From contig OY754467.1 in the NCBI GenBank assembly GCA_963575645.1, forward strand, positions 1,116,001-1,180,000: a stretch of DNA of 64,000 bases, in the 5' to 3' direction. Below the pieces are notes generated by a model. That model was given only the letters and a program-made list of their open reading frames with translations. It had not been told where the DNA came from and searched no databases. Position 1 is the first letter of the stretch. Every line of letters begins with the position of its first letter. Positions 43,874 through 57,305 of the stretch are shown one piece after another. Origin of the DNA: Xanthostigma xanthostigma. Taxonomy: Eukaryota > Arthropoda > Insecta > Raphidioptera > Raphidiidae. The position numbers and the translations under genes were made by a program.

Positions 43874-46251
43874 ATTGTTTTTTTTCTAAACAATTGAGTT
43901 CCACACACTCAACGCCGCCTGTACGCGCGCGGGCACTTGATTATACCATAGCTCGTCAAATTTCCGAAATTTTCCTGATAATGTACGTACAACACATTAT
44001 AAAAACACTATTTAAATGTTTTACCATGGTTTTTAGCAACGTAAAAAATATTTTGTGATGTTTAATACGAACATAAAAAAATAACAATACATTTTATAAA
44101 CTTTCTTATACACCCTGTAATTAGTTAATTGTTCACTTAGCACGTGTTTGGAAAAGTGCGTATATGATTCGTGATGATTCATACATTTTTATTTAACAAA
44201 AAAAAAAAAACTGTAAGGCGCACAAAGTTTAAATTCAGCCCATTCCGATAAAACTTGTAAACAAAACACTGTAGATCAAATTCTTATCTTTTATTAAAAT
44301 ACTTCATGCATGTCGATTGTCGATTATTTTAAATTAAAAAAAAACACGTCGTAAATACCTATACACACTTTCACACTTCTCATAAAAAACACCGTCTTTA
44401 GATTAAAATATTCTCAAAACATTGTTTTGTTCTTAACAATCTAATATAGTTATCACTCCAGTCGTGTTCGTTTATGATATGAAGATGTTCGTTCTTTTAT
44501 TTTATCGTTATTCATTTGTCACTTTTCGCTACGCATTCTTCATTTATTTGTTTAGCACACATAAAAATAATTTCACAAACCTTTTAAAATTTGCACACTA
44601 ATTTAATAATCGCATTGTTTCGATATGAGAAAAAAAGATATACAAAAATATATATTTCTCGTAGCGCTTTCCTCAAAACATCAATTAATTTAACTAAAAT
44701 AAGGCACCGCTTATTGCTCGATTGTTTTTTATTCAAATCGTTCGTTGACTAGTGTTCAATAGTATATATCGTTGAAGAATATCGATTACGTTTTTTTTTT
44801 TGAAGTGATCTTAAATGAAGTGAAGTGAGATGATGGCCATCGATGACGATGAAGAGTGTTGCGCTTTTGTTATTGTAAAACAAGTTGCGATCGTCGACGC
44901 TCTCTTGTCTTGTTCCTTGCCGTATAACGAGAAAAACCACGTGCTGCCACTGTCTTCCATCGGTTGCTGATTGAGATACGGAGGTATACACGCACATGTA
45001 TGTATCGCTGTTAGTATTATGTAATGAGTCGGTTCGATCTTCTGATTGGATCGATAATTAACGCTCTTCGTTTGTTTTTCGATCCGCGCTTTGCTGATTT
45101 TTCAAGTCGGATAGTGATTTGTATTTTGGCACATTATTTAATCGATCGTTCGAAATCGAAACAAAACCGCATCGTCGACAAAAAAAGAAATGAACAGCGA
45201 AAGTTCGGCCGCAAAACGAAAATTGACGATTATATAAACGGAAGTACGCGAAACGAAAGTCAATTTAAAAATATGATTAATAATTTAATATAAATTACAC
45301 AATAACTCACCGAGTGAATTTAAACATTATGTACATTAATAATACAGACTCTATGTATGCGTTTATGTACAGAAAATACATATATTAATTATTTTGTATG
45401 TACACATTCACATAATATCTCGTTTTCAAGGTTACTATTTCATTGAACTTGGCTTTCCGTAACAAGACTTCTTCCGAATACATATAGATATTAATATTGA
45501 CTTTATTAGTTTCGTTTACAAAAATAGAATACGACGCGATGTTCTATTATTATTTTTTTAAAAAACAAAACACGCACATTTTTTGACTATAACAAAAAAA
45601 TCGTAAATTAATCACATAACATTTAGCACCGCGAACGAAAAACGATTTAAAAAATTTTAGATACACTTTGATTCGGTTTTTTTAAGCACATAAAACAATT
45701 TAACACAGTAACACTTCAGAGAACAAGAGAGTTTTAAATTCGTTAAAAAAATATATTAATTAAGTTGGCAGTATGTTTAGCTGAAATAATATGGCAATAT
45801 ATACTAGTTATTAAAGATTACAAAACAAACTGAAAGATCTTGTCATCAGCTGATAAAAAGAAACAAAAAACACGCGTTGCACTATGTTTTGTTTTTTTCG
45901 AAACAAACGACGTCACATACGCGCATGGCAGTGCGTTATAAAAACGTTAGCTGGTTTGCGTCGAAGTTTTTTAGTCGGTTTTCCCTATATATTTCCCGGT
46001 ATTATCTATTCTAATATAATAAATAATGAATTGTTACAAAATAAGAATAGTGGATCGCACCGTGGCGATGTTCGCCAGGTAAATGGATGGCTGTAATGAG
46101 CAAGAAAGAACGCAACAACTCGACAGCCGAGATTACATATGTATAAACCGTATACCAACTATACATATATTTTAAGCTGGCCGGACACCACGCCATTTCA
46201 CTACAGACAATAGGCTATTTGACTCTTATTTTTAAAAATGTTCATATCGTA
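43874..46251 (-). other. E78 upstream region, probable 5' UTR and promoter flank
   Basis: No recognised gene or repeat. The first 50-100 bases upstream of the ATG would be 5' UTR if exon 1 is also the first exon. No reliable TATA or initiator could be assigned, and an upstream non-coding exon remains possible. Confidence 0.35.
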
Positions 46252-46849
46252 TCATATAATATATTAATACGCTAAGGTTAAGACGTTTGCCTCCCTTTTT
46301 AGAAAAAACCACACAATTTCTCCACATAAATTATATATCATTTTACAGATAATTGCTTGCTCTACTACCATCGACAACTAAAAAATTTATTATTGCTTTT
46401 GTTTTTGTAAATTAATTAATTGACAGCCACGCTAAACAACGTCTGCCATCTGACGGTTTTAATTTTGAAACAACGTCAACACCTCGATCTGTCATCTGAC
46501 CTTCATATTGTAATACAACAGACACAATACTGCATACTGCCACCTGACGGCTTTAATTTTGAAACAGCGAGCAACGCTGAACAACGTCACAGCAATGCTG
46601 CATGATGCCATCTGACGGCTTAGCTCAACGCTTTTGCTACTTGCGCCTCTATATGACAATTTTAGTAAAATATTTCTTCGATCTGTCATCTCAGCTTCAT
46701 ATTGTAATACAACAAAAAGAAGAACGTTATAAGCAGTGTGCAAAATTAGAAACGAATTGAATACCTGCAATCATATTTAAAAAAATAATTTTGTAAAGTG
46801 ATAATTATTATACTTATTTAGTGCGAATAATTCGCACAGGTCACACTAG
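46252..46849 (+). mobile_element. Non-autonomous Helitron H2, copy 2 (long form)
   Basis: A|TCATATAATATATTAATAC at the left; hairpin GTGCGAATAATTCGCAC and CTAG|T at the right (46846-46849). It has an additional internal CTGACGG-block relative to copy 1. Confidence 0.88.
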
Positions 46850-48133
46850 TAGTACCTATTAGTCCAGAGGAATGTTTATTGCGCTTGAACGTGATCCCTT
46901 TATGAGCTATCTGCAAGGAGGCGGAGTTACAATTTTTTCGATGCGAGCGTTTGTGGTGAGCACTAAGGGAAACTTTAACCTCGAATTTTCCGTATGTCAG
47001 TGAACAATGTTTATTAAAAGTGAAAATAGTTATAATTTTATGAAGGTTTTTTTAATTACAAGGAAAACATGGGCAAAACTAAGCGATCTGGAAATGCTTG
47101 TTGTGTGCGCTGATAGCGAATTATAAATAAAATAAAGACCATTGGCGCCATAATTTGACGTTCCGCTAAACAAATTAATTATTTATATATTGTACGTCAT
47201 AATTGATAAATAAATAATTCGCACATACCTTTTATGTTATGCTATTTATATAATGGTTTACAATCTGAATTATATGGTACCTATATAAAATTAACATCAG
47301 TTTTTCGTATTATATTTTTTTTTGACACACCTAAAGTTTTTGACAACATAGAAACATGTCACAATTTCCATAAAAAGTGAGTTCAATAATTCTCTATTAC
47401 CCACTAGCGGCGCTAGTAGTAGTAACTCGAACTATGTAAATCTCTCACCTTAAAGACTCAATTTATTGTCTTTTGTTTTCTGGGACATTTGTTAAATACT
47501 GCCATTAGAGTGTATATAAACAACAGTCGTTGTCACGGAAGTCCGTCGGATGACGTTATCTCTCCACTATTATTCAATGGAACTAGACAACCTCTGTAAA
47601 CCACTAACCTTAAACGACTGTCATAATATTATGTAATCATTTTGGAAGTATCTTTGTGGAAGACCAGCTTACGGTCACCAACACTGCATGACATCCACTT
47701 CTGTGCGATGCGGAAAAACGATTCACTGCAGCAACAGGTATTGTTGCTTAAAGCTGAGTCGAATCTTCGGTTTTCGAAACTTCGAGCCTGCTGAACGACT
47801 AGCCTTTACCCGTGGCTTCGCTCCTTATCTTAACCCTCGAGCCGTGAGTGTGACCGGATAAAAACATTCGACCCAAGCAACAGCTTTTTTGTCTGTGAAT
47901 CTGTATGTCACGCTTTTTGTGTCACGCGTACAACCCAAACGCCTTAAACGATTATAAAAAAACATTTTTTTGTTCGATTCGTCTCGGGTTTTTTTTTGTT
48001 CCTAACGTCGCTCGATTTTTGTATTTTGGCGCCAGTGGAGACTAAATTAAAAAAAAAAAACGGATTTTTTCGCTGATAACTCGCTCAATTTATATATGTA
48101 CAGCATTAACAATATTTAAATGTGAGTGGTCAT
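46850..48133. other. Upstream flank with an inverted Helitron end
   Basis: At 47799-47820 the plus strand reads CTAGCCTTTACCCGTGGCTT, the inverse of a Helitron 3' end; the other end of that element was not found. No supported gene in the stretch. Confidence 0.4.
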
Positions 48134-48526
48134 CTTTTATTCTATACTGAGCATAGGGATTTTAATCGAACTATTAAGGCGCAAACATATACTTCTGTCT
48201 TTTTTTACGCCGTAAGCACTGGCGATCCAGGAGGGCAAAACAAGCACGGGGGACCCGGTTTAAGAAATTTCTAATTTGCCCTCTCCTGGGCCAAAAGCTG
48301 GGTACGCCAATGTTAACGTCATAGCAAAAGACAAAGTTTTTGAAACAGATATACTTTATTCAGAATGAAAGCAAGTACATCAACCAATCCTATCATCGGA
48401 GAAATCAGGGAATTACATCGAAGAAAGAGACGCAGATATATATATATTTTCGATACGCTTTGTTGCGTTAACTCACCGCACATTGAGTAGATAGGCAATG
48501 ATTCATATAGTTAATTAACAGATATA
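48134..48526 (+). repeat. Repeat family A, copy 2
   Basis: Matches 5663-6042, including the terminal TGAGTAGATAGGCAATGATT block, and has a short (TA)n expansion near 48437. Confidence 0.65.
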
Positions 48527-49082
48527 CGGAGGAACTCAACAACGCGCAGAACTGGTTATCGAGAAATGACACGTTGCGCGAGACTCGTTTGTTTTGAATG
48601 AAAACAAGTGAGTTAAAACAACGCGCACGGCTTCGAGCGTGAGACAGAAAGAGGAAGAGAAACAATGAAAAGAAGGGAACTCTCCGCAACACTCTCCATG
48701 TTTATTATGTACACATTGGTCCCGATAAGTTGAACCGCGAATCATGTCGTCACCGGGCAAAGTATATAAAACGAAATTTGTCACAAAAATGCGTGATGAT
48801 TTTGAGTAACAAAAATCGGTAACGCGAATTACCACACAAAAACCCTAAATAAATCTATAAATTATCTATAATGTGGTCACGACTGATCCATTCATTTTAT
48901 GTACAAAGTCACTTGTGCAGTGTACTTACTTTCAAACAAGATCAAGACTAATTGGTTTTGGTCTTGCTACTTTGATCGTATGTGCAGCGACACGTGCCTT
49001 TTTTTTAAGTAAAACTTCTTGTAGCACGGTTGCAAATGTAAGGAAAAACTACAAAAACCGGCTGTAGAACATTAAGTTAAGC
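48527..49082. other. Upstream flank without a supported gene
   Basis: Overlapping short frames only. A solitary AAGTAAAACTTCTT at about 49009 matches the 1975-2480 end type. Confidence 0.35.
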
Positions 49083-49145
49083 TGGCGGCAAGGTAGAACA
49101 CTTGCCTCGTAACTTAAAGTTTGTATCTGCGATCCCGACATTAGG
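49083..49145 (+). repeat. Possible decayed tRNA-derived SINE head
   Basis: TGGCGGCAAGGTAGAACAC has an A-box shape and TATCTGCGATCCCGAC a weak B-box. Spacing fits, but several positions are off. Confidence 0.3.
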
Positions 49146-49686
49146 TATTATATTTTTTTACAATTATAGTTATACTCTTATAGTGTGTAGTGTAAAATAC
49201 ACAGTCTCTTTTTTATTAAAACTACATCAATAGCACTCGACAAATAAAACTGTTTATCATCAAATAGCCTATAATGGATAATAGAGCTTTACTGTAGTAT
49301 ACAAGCTTGATGGATCATTTTTTCCGTGCTGGCATTTGATTATTTGTTGGTGCGGCACTAGCGCTCCGTTGATTGCTGAGCAGGTAGTGCGCAGTGCTGC
49401 GAAACTGCGCGGGCCTCCAACCTTCTCTCTGTTGGCAAGCGTCGCTGGTGTCGGTTCGATGCCATGGCAGGAATAACTGTAGCTGCGCACAGATTGTGTA
49501 TTTATAAAATTGCAAAGTTTTTGTCGCTATTAATGGTGCATCCAAGAATCTAACGGACATCTTAACATTAGCAAACAGAAACATGTTTATTAATGTCCTT
49601 ATTTGTAAATACAGCCTTTTACTATTTATGTTTCGCCCCGGATTCGTCCGGGTACATTTAGGTTTGGCAACGAAATAATCATTAAA

Positions 49687-50029
49687 TCTATATACTAATA
49701 TATAAAGCTGAAGAGTTTGTTTGTTTGAACGCGCTAATCTCAGGAACTACTGGTTCGAATTGATTTTTTTATTTATTGGATCGCCCATTTTCGAGGAAGG
49801 CTATAGGCTATGTAATATCACGCTACGACCAATAGGAGCGGAGCTTCAATAAAAAATGTTGCAAAATGTAACTCAAAATTTGTTCGACAAAAACTTTTGA
49901 ACGGTAACTCCGATGATCATGAAATTTGGACACAACATTCATCTCGGTAAACGAAGATGAACGTGCTTACTCATGTTTCTCCTCCCCATTTGTTCTTTTG
50001 CACCCGGGTGAAACCGGGCGGGACCGCTA
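49687..50029 (+). mobile_element. Non-autonomous Helitron H1, short form
   Basis: A|TCTATATACTAATATATAAA at 49687; the hairpin CCCGG-GTGAAA-CCGG is intact and followed by GGACCGCTA. The final G is replaced where another Helitron-like start (TCTAAATATATAAAAGG) begins. Confidence 0.78.
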
Positions 50030-50390
50030 TCTAAATATATAAAAGGAAACCGTGACTGACTGACTTTAGTTACAGGACAAAATTTTGTTACGTATAGAAT
50101 TTCGTTTCACATCAACCGGGCGTCCCACGATGGCTGGCATTTTTTTTAAACAGATTCGGTTGTCCTTGTCTGTGGCGGCGGCAATGTTTCGGTGATCGAT
50201 ATAGAGACACGCTGAAAAGAATTTTTGCGGTTTACGGGAAATGTGTAGTCGAGATACGATTATTGGCAGCGGTACAGCCGCGTACCATCAAAACCCATTT
50301 GCATACCGTATTACGTCGGTGCAAAGCTGTCGCATATATAATATAGTAGGTATGTACTCAGGGATTGGATCCTATTCCTTCGTTAGAATC
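50030..50390 (+). repeat. Start of an H3-type Helitron and unassigned sequence
   Basis: TCTAAATATATAAAAGGAAA, CCGTGACTGACTGAC at 50030 matches the 22650-23124 element near its 5' part. The remaining bases to 50390 show no boundary. Confidence 0.45.
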
Positions 50391-50745
50391 ATATACTTTT
50401 ATTCTATACTGAGCATACGAATAAAATCGCAATCGAACCATTAGGGTGCAAACATATACTTCTGCCTTTTTTACGCCGTAAGCACTGGCGCATACAGGAG
50501 GGCAAAAACAAGCACGGGGAACCCCGCTTAAGAAATTTCTAATTTGCTCCCACCTGGGCCAAAAGCTGGGTACGCCCATGTTAACGTCATAGAAAAAGAC
50601 AAAGTTTTTGAAACAGAGATACTTTATTCAGATTGAATGCAAGTACATCAACCAATCCTATCATCGGAGAAATCAGGGAATTACATCGAAGAAAGAGACG
50701 CAGATATATTATCGATACGCTTTGTTGCCTTCGCTCACCGCACAT
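50391..50745 (+). repeat. Repeat family A, copy 3
   Basis: Shares the whole body with 5663-6042 and 48134-48526 and lacks the terminal block of those two. Confidence 0.65.
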
Positions 50746-51126
50746 TCATCTAGTAAATTATTAAATATTCTTCCAGCACTGGCACTGCGCATTGAGAAAA
50801 TTCATGAATGGAATGTCTTCAAGTAATTTATCAACCCAATCCTAAAAAATATCTTGACTTACTGAATGTCTTCACAATTGGCCATGCGTATAAACGGCCC
50901 ATTTCTAGCCAGTTAGCCAATAAAATTGTAGCAGTACCCAACCGTATGTTGATGAAATTGGCTAATACTGCAGGCCTACGTGAAAATGACAACTGCATTT
51001 TTCATTGGGTTCTGTTTTCAGGAATGTCTTCGCAATTGGCCTCGCGTAAGTGATCCATCTCCGCCTACATAATGCATTTTTAAGACGCTCCTATGTCCTC
51101 GCAGGCAGAGTTGCCGGTAAAAGTTA
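50746..51126. other. Upstream flank, unassigned
   Basis: GAATGTCTTCAAGT/GAATGTCTTCACAATTGGCC/GAATGTCTTCGCAATTGGCC recur three times at about 50812, 50866 and 51022, showing some internal duplication. No gene supported. Confidence 0.35.
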
Positions 51127-51634
51127 TCATATATATTAATACGCTAAGGTTAAAGATGTTTGCCTCCCTTTTTAGAAAAAACCTCACAATAAATTAATAA
51201 AAATACAGCAACGCTGAACAACGTCTGCCATCTGACGGTTTTAATTTTGAAACAACGTCAACACTTCGATCTGTCATCTGACCTTCATATTGTAATACAA
51301 CAGACACAATACTGCATACTGCCATCTGACGGCTTTAATTTTGAAACAGCGAGCAACGCTGAACAACGTCACAGCAATGCTGCATGATGCCATCTGACGG
51401 CTTAGCTCAACGCTTTTGCTACTTGCGCTTCTATATAACAATTTTAGTAAAATATTTCTTCGATCTGTCATCTGAGCTTCATATTGTAATACAACAAAAA
51501 GAAGTACCTACGTTATAAGCAGTGTGCAAAATTAGAAACGAATTGAATACCTGCAATCATATTTAAAAAAAAATTTTGTAAAGTGATAATTATTATACTT
51601 ATTTAGTGCGAATAATTCGCACAGGTCACACTAG
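51127..51634 (+). mobile_element. Non-autonomous Helitron H2, copy 3
   Basis: A|TCATATATATTAATACGC at the left; hairpin and CTAG|T at the right (51631-51634). Lacks ~100 bp after the first 60 bases that the other copies carry. Confidence 0.88.
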
Positions 51635-54563
51635 TAATTTAAATTTTAATCATGTCTGGCGTAATTGATGCGTTCATCAGATTCAGCATCGAGACGTTAC
51701 ATCATTCGAATCTTTCTATCTCTTTGGAGTTATTCAACGGCCCAGGTGCTTGTAATTCGAGATGTCAGAACAAAACACTACCTATATACAACAATCGCGC
51801 TGTGAGAGAGCAGAAGCACGCGGAGATAGAGACAGAGGACGTAGAAGCAGGAGAGTTCTCTCTGTGTTTTATGTATAGCAGAGCGCGATCCGCGAGTTGC
51901 GAGGGTTCATCGACCCTGCACGATGAGTTGTGAACAGTCCATTGGTCCATTGGCTTTTCTGCGCTCCTAGTACCTACTCACACATATAGAGAAAACACGG
52001 TATATCTGTAGCCGCAGCACGGAATGACTTATGGTGATTTTTATTTTATTTTTACGTTTTTTTACTGATAAGGATACGTCTTTGTGGAACGCGAATTCCC
52101 TACTTACGAAACTACAAGGCTTCTTCTGCGCTCCTGATACATATAAACATGGTATGGCTGCAAAAGAGAGTGATTTATGACTTTTTTATTTTAGGTTATG
52201 AGCAAATACTCATCCTTTCTAGTTAGCAACCTTTTCTGCGCTCCTAATATTTACAGAAGCATACAGGAAATTGTATCTCAAAGGAGAGTTTATGTACCGA
52301 TAATAAGAATAATTTCAGAGGATATCTCTCTGCTAACGAAGCTGCTCGGTTTTTATGAGTTCCTAATACTCACATATAAAGGGGAAACATTCGTTATTAT
52401 GATTTTAAGGTTATGTGATGGCACGAAAACATGGTAATAGTCGTAAAACAAAATATATTTCGACTTACTGATTAACTCGGTAATTCAAGAAATATTTATG
52501 ATACCATAAATATAATAAAAAAAATGACTTAAGCCACTTTACATCGTGGCCACCGACATAATAGCAGCTCTACTAGCAGAGAGATAGTGTCTTAAACTAT
52601 TGCATAAAGACGGCTCTTTATCACTCCCTAAACTACACACAGACAAACAGTCGTATAATTTAGTATGATTTATGGTGGCTATATTATTGTTAAAAATACT
52701 TAGTAATGGACAGCGCAGAAGTGGAATTCTTTCTGGAAGGAAACAGGGGTAAACTTTTTAGGTCCACTGTATATTACGCATTTCTCGTACGCATATTGCA
52801 TAATCAACAATACGAGGATGTTCTATCTAAACTGTAGAAAAATCCTCTAAGCGGCGACTAGCGTTTCTATATTAAAATTAGCATCATCATTAATGTTATC
52901 GCATCGATATGATAGCGTTTCGCTTAACAAATTAGCATCGTCAAGAAGATGGCCGTATCTTCTCGATTCTAAGGAAACTTGTGCAGAGGTTTTTATTTTG
53001 GATAACTTGAACTGTTTACTTCAATGTATCGATAAACTACAAAGTATTGGATGAAATGACGCCATTTTAATCCGTTCGCAAGAATTTGAAACATTTCTAC
53101 CTACACGTTACGCTTGCATCTACTTTACATAATTATTTTGGTTCTTTTAAATCACTTACGGAATGTTGAATATACTTATTTTGTAATCCGTAAATAATAA
53201 ACGATCCTACCCAACTCAAATCTCCGTTATTTCCAAACTGAACTTGATTTAAATAATGGTTCTCAGAGGCTTGCAATTATGCGTTTTGCGTTTTACAATG
53301 AGAGGGTAAACCCTACTATGCAAATTGCAATACTCCCTGTAAAATAGCGTCTTGCATTACATGTAGGTATATGACAATAACTTAAAAACGCCATAACTTC
53401 TAAACGACTAATGATACAGATGTGGGAATCGATTCAGCGTGATTTTTTCTATAAGAATAACCTCAGTTGTGAGTCGTATGTAAACAATATCTGCAGAATT
53501 TCTTGGTTTTTTAAAAATCAGAAAAAGTAAGTAGGGAGGGACACTTTTTGCAAAATTGAAATTTTTTTGTAAAATTCGCTCTGTTTCGCTTGATATTATG
53601 CATAGATACTTATAGAAAAAGTTATTCTGAATCGATTCCGACGATCCGCAACCCTGTATCTCTTTTAGTTTCGGAGATATAGCCTTTTTAAACTGTTTAC
53701 ATTTTTATACATTTTAAACCGTCATAGCGTCTAAACTAGTCGAGATAGGAATTTGCGCTTAGGCCTAATCGATTCAGCGTACTTTTTTACATAAGTCACG
53801 TTAATATTAAGCATATCTGAGATATTTTTAAATTTTTCCGAATATCGTGAATTGAAGTCTGTCTTTTCCTGAAAAAACCTACAACGAAAAAATGTTAATG
53901 ATTACCAGGTCTTCTATATGAATTCCCGCACACGATTTCTATAAGCTAAATTGGTGTACTAGAAGAGATACAATAATGACGTCAGAGACCTTTGATACCT
54001 TCATTTTTTCAAGTAACATTAGCATAGAAAAATCAACAGCCGTAATAAATTAATGCTAATTATCATCAGTACATCAGTCAATGCCACTCAAATCATTCTA
54101 CGAAGTGGATGGGGCGGAGCCCGGAGTAATTAACTGTACTATAATTATTAATTAAAGCCCTCTAATTACAAGAATCTCTTTTCGAAAAAAAAAAAATGTT
54201 AAGCGTATGATACATAATATTGAAATCTACAATCGTGAATCTAAAAGAAAAAAAAAAGAACAACGGATGTATATATATATATAATATATATATAACTCTT
54301 GAAGTACGAAAACGGAGCCAATGCCCTTTTAACTGGTAATCTTTTGCTTGTCAAGTCGCTATAATAAAAAAAAGTTGATCGCAGCCAACATTATAAAATG
54401 TAAACTTATAATGAGTGGCACAAAAGGTAACTTTTGGTAGATTTCAAATTAAAAAGTGAGTAGATGTACCTACCTACCTACTTAAGAAGTTTTGGGAGAC
54501 TAAAGTATATTAATTATGTCCCTTGCCGAATATACTGCAAGATAGGAAAGCACGCGTTTGATT
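51635..54563. other. Upstream flank, 2.9 kb without a recognised gene
   Basis: TTCTGCGCTCCTRATAC-like words recur at about 51956, 52127 and 52225, with a weaker one near 52349, at uneven spacing. 53380-53900 looks like an old dispersed repeat (two GATTCAGCGT words about 340 bp apart). No coding domain seen. Confidence 0.4.
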
Positions 54564-54885
54564 GTATAATACGCGCCACGGATCTAAAAGGTTCGGAAGT
54601 TAGTCACAAACAGCGTGGCATGCAAGGCACATTTTAGACTCCCATCACCTCCCAGCTACCTGCACGGAACATGCCCTCGTCGGTGATTGGCCGTGATCGC
54701 TCGTTGCCTTTGTCACTTGTCGCTTTCCTGCTTTAAAGTACAATCGAGTACGCTATTGTCACGCTGTTATTGCTATTTTAGTTTTGTTGAGTTGCGAGTT
54801 TGTAGTTTGTCAACAGACTGTACAAGCGCAAGCCCGCATTCGCATCTACCTTCCGAGCCTTCTAGATTCGTGGCGCGTATTATAC
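54564..54885. mobile_element. TIR element with GTATAATACGCGCCACG ends, copy 1
   Basis: Perfect 17-bp inverted repeats at 54564-54580 and 54869-54885. Copy 2 at 61831-62161 is closely similar throughout. A plus-strand frame present in both is probably incidental. Confidence 0.75.
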
Positions 54886-57194
54886 ACAAAACATTTACCT
54901 CGGTACTTTCTTCAAGTCGCCCACGTGTCAAGATACTGCTTCCTGATTGGTTCTTGCTCATACCTAGCAGTGGACCTAGCAAGGAAAACAGCCCCTGTTC
55001 TAATTTTAAAATCCATCTTGTGAAGCTATAGCAGGCGAGCCCGCAGTGACGTCATTTCCAGCTTCATACCCAGCCTACCGGCCAGCAGAACTCTGGACAG
55101 TGTTTCTAGCAGAGTATTTAGCCTCGTCTTTTAGATCAGAAGTCCTAGCTTTAGCTTGAGGCATTAAAAAAAGCGTGCTTTTGATCCAGCCAATATAGAC
55201 AGTGAGTTAGGCCGTGGATAGGTTCACCTTTAAATACTCACATACGCTTAAAAACACGTTGGCAATAATAGCAGGATATAGAGTTAACCAGCAGCGGAAG
55301 TGAGAATTAAAAGAACAATTTTTGCACCGTTCTTCTTCTCCTTGATGCGAATTCGCGATTTTATACACTTATGTTCCAGTTTAACCGACCATGCATATCA
55401 TCCTCAACATCTTCCATCAACATCATCATCATCATCCAAGAGCGGTGTTAATTGTTACTTATCGTTATTTGATACAAGAAATACATGCAATCTATCTTCA
55501 TATACATAAAAATCTCGCGTTACGATGTTCGTCCGCGCTAATATCCGAATCCTTTGCACCGATTTTAATGAAATTTTATAAAATTGTCTTGCTTGGTCCA
55601 AATTACGCTATAGGATAGTTTTTATTAAATATTTTGTACAAAATTAGTGTGACGTTTGAGATTGTATTTGAGTGGCTATTTGTTGTATGTTAGCTTCCAG
55701 GTTTGCAGTTCAATTCGTAGAACAGCTCTCAAATGCTCATCTGTGAGACAAGAAGCATATTTATGTTTTCTGTAATTGAGAATCGAAAAGGTTTGTTCGC
55801 ATAAGTACTACCAAAAATTGTAATTAATTGCAGAGCAAACCTTTTCAATTCGTCAAAATTAGATGACAAACTGACATAAAATTTAACAAGATCTTTGATT
55901 TCAAAAAGAGTTTTTGAGAGTATCATTAGATTGGAGATCAATCACGTTCATTTGTAATTGACTAAATAGTAAATACATCCTCAATATCATAAGAAAAAGG
56001 ATTTGTGAAAATTAATTTAATTATTTATTTATGCAGGTAGGTATATCAAACTTATATTTATAAAACAGTCAGTAAAAATAAACTGTTTTAAACGATATCT
56101 CATAGAATTTGCTCAAAGCTATTAGTTCAGACGCCGGGCCGCAAATACATATCCGGGCGAAACCGGTCCGGGCCGATATTAAAAATGTTCAAAATCGCAA
56201 ATCTTCGAAAGTTCTTCACCGATTTCTTTGAAATTTTGACACAGCGCTCCATTCGAATACGCGCGTAATTTCATATACCTATTAAAAAGAGATATCACAC
56301 CTGTGATAGGTGTCAACAAGTCCTTTTTGATAAACAACCATTTTTAAAATACGTTTATTAATGTATTTAGTTTAGATTTTTAAACAGTTTCGAAAAAGTG
56401 ATTTTTTTTTAATGAGAGCGGTCGTTTGACGCCTGGCAGATGTGAAACACATTTAAGCGAAATTCTAGTAACTAAATATAGCCCTGTAACTAAATTTCAA
56501 CGCGTTATCTATAGATGTCGCCTTCAACTAAAGTCACGTTTAATCCGACGCACATATGACGTAACGTCGTCCCATAAAAGTGTCGCGCCAATTAGGAAAC
56601 ATGTCACATCAAAAACGCAGTCCTACTAAAAATGACCTCAGTTGTTTAGCGTCTATAATCTACAATCAATGAATCCTATATACGGAGAACTGCGCTACTA
56701 CCAAAACTGAAAACGCGCTCCATTTTTTTTTCAAAATGTGTCTATTTTAACAGCAAGCGGCGATAAGATTCGATCATTCGAAGACGTCGGACAACGGTCA
56801 CTAATATAAGAAACTAATCACCATGCATCTGTCTCCGATTAGATAGAAGACATAACTCAAGGTTTCCGATGCACGTGTATTGTAGGTACTCCGTATTGTG
56901 CTATCTATTTATTATTTACAATATTTACTTGTACTGGCCACGTCCTATAACACTGCTGTACCAAAATGAATTAATGATTTACCACACTTATTATAGCCTG
57001 TATGTATGTAAAAAATCTTTCAGTGAAATTTTCACCAATTTCAAGCAGTCTGATTAACTTGAAAATTTGCACACGTGTCAAGGGCCGATGACAATACAAT
57101 TATTTCATAAAAATAAATTTGAATTTTGAAATTTTTAAAAAAATTTGAATTTCAAAATTTTGAAAAAAATTACTTTCGTTTTAAGAATATAAGT
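54886..57194. other. Upstream flank, 2.3 kb without a recognised gene
   Basis: Near 55515-55610 a block CGTTACGATGTTCGTCCGCG, then ACCGATTTTAATGAAATTTT resembles Helitron-type bodies, and CCGGGCGAAACCGGTCCGGG at about 56152 resembles a decayed Helitron 3' hairpin; the two may be one element. Otherwise nothing supported. Confidence 0.4.
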
Positions 57195-57305
57195 TATAGT
57201 TTACAAAAACTAAAAAACATGCTTTAATAGCAAACCGAACTGAAAAGTAGAAAATAATAATTAACAAATTAATTAAATTATAGTAAAAAAGCGTGGGGTA
57301 TCAAT
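57195..57305 (+). repeat. Half fold-back element F3 ending at GCGTGGGG
   Basis: ACAAAAACTAAAAAACATGC, AACTGAAAAGTAGAAAATAA and AAAAAGCGTGGGGT follow the order of the left arm of F1. No right arm is present. Confidence 0.5.

Noticed and set aside
43473-43853. 126-codon plus-strand frame opposite E78 exon 1
   Set aside because: A shadow of the GC-rich exon on the minus strand, whose frame has the correct splice junction and in-frame context.
47069-47113. MGKTKRSGNACCVR-stop, resembling the start of a THAP-type zinc finger
   Set aside because: Only 14 codons before the stop, with no continuing finger found downstream; too short to call.
51950-52400. Tandem array of TTCTGCGCTCCT-containing units
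   Set aside because: Spacing is uneven (about 171, 98 and 124 bases) and sequences between the words do not align by eye.
54687-55031. 114-codon plus-strand frame partly conserved at 61963-62187
   Set aside because: Most of the shared part lies within the two copies of a TIR element, so similarity reflects repeat descent, not coding constraint; the C-terminal halves are unrelated.
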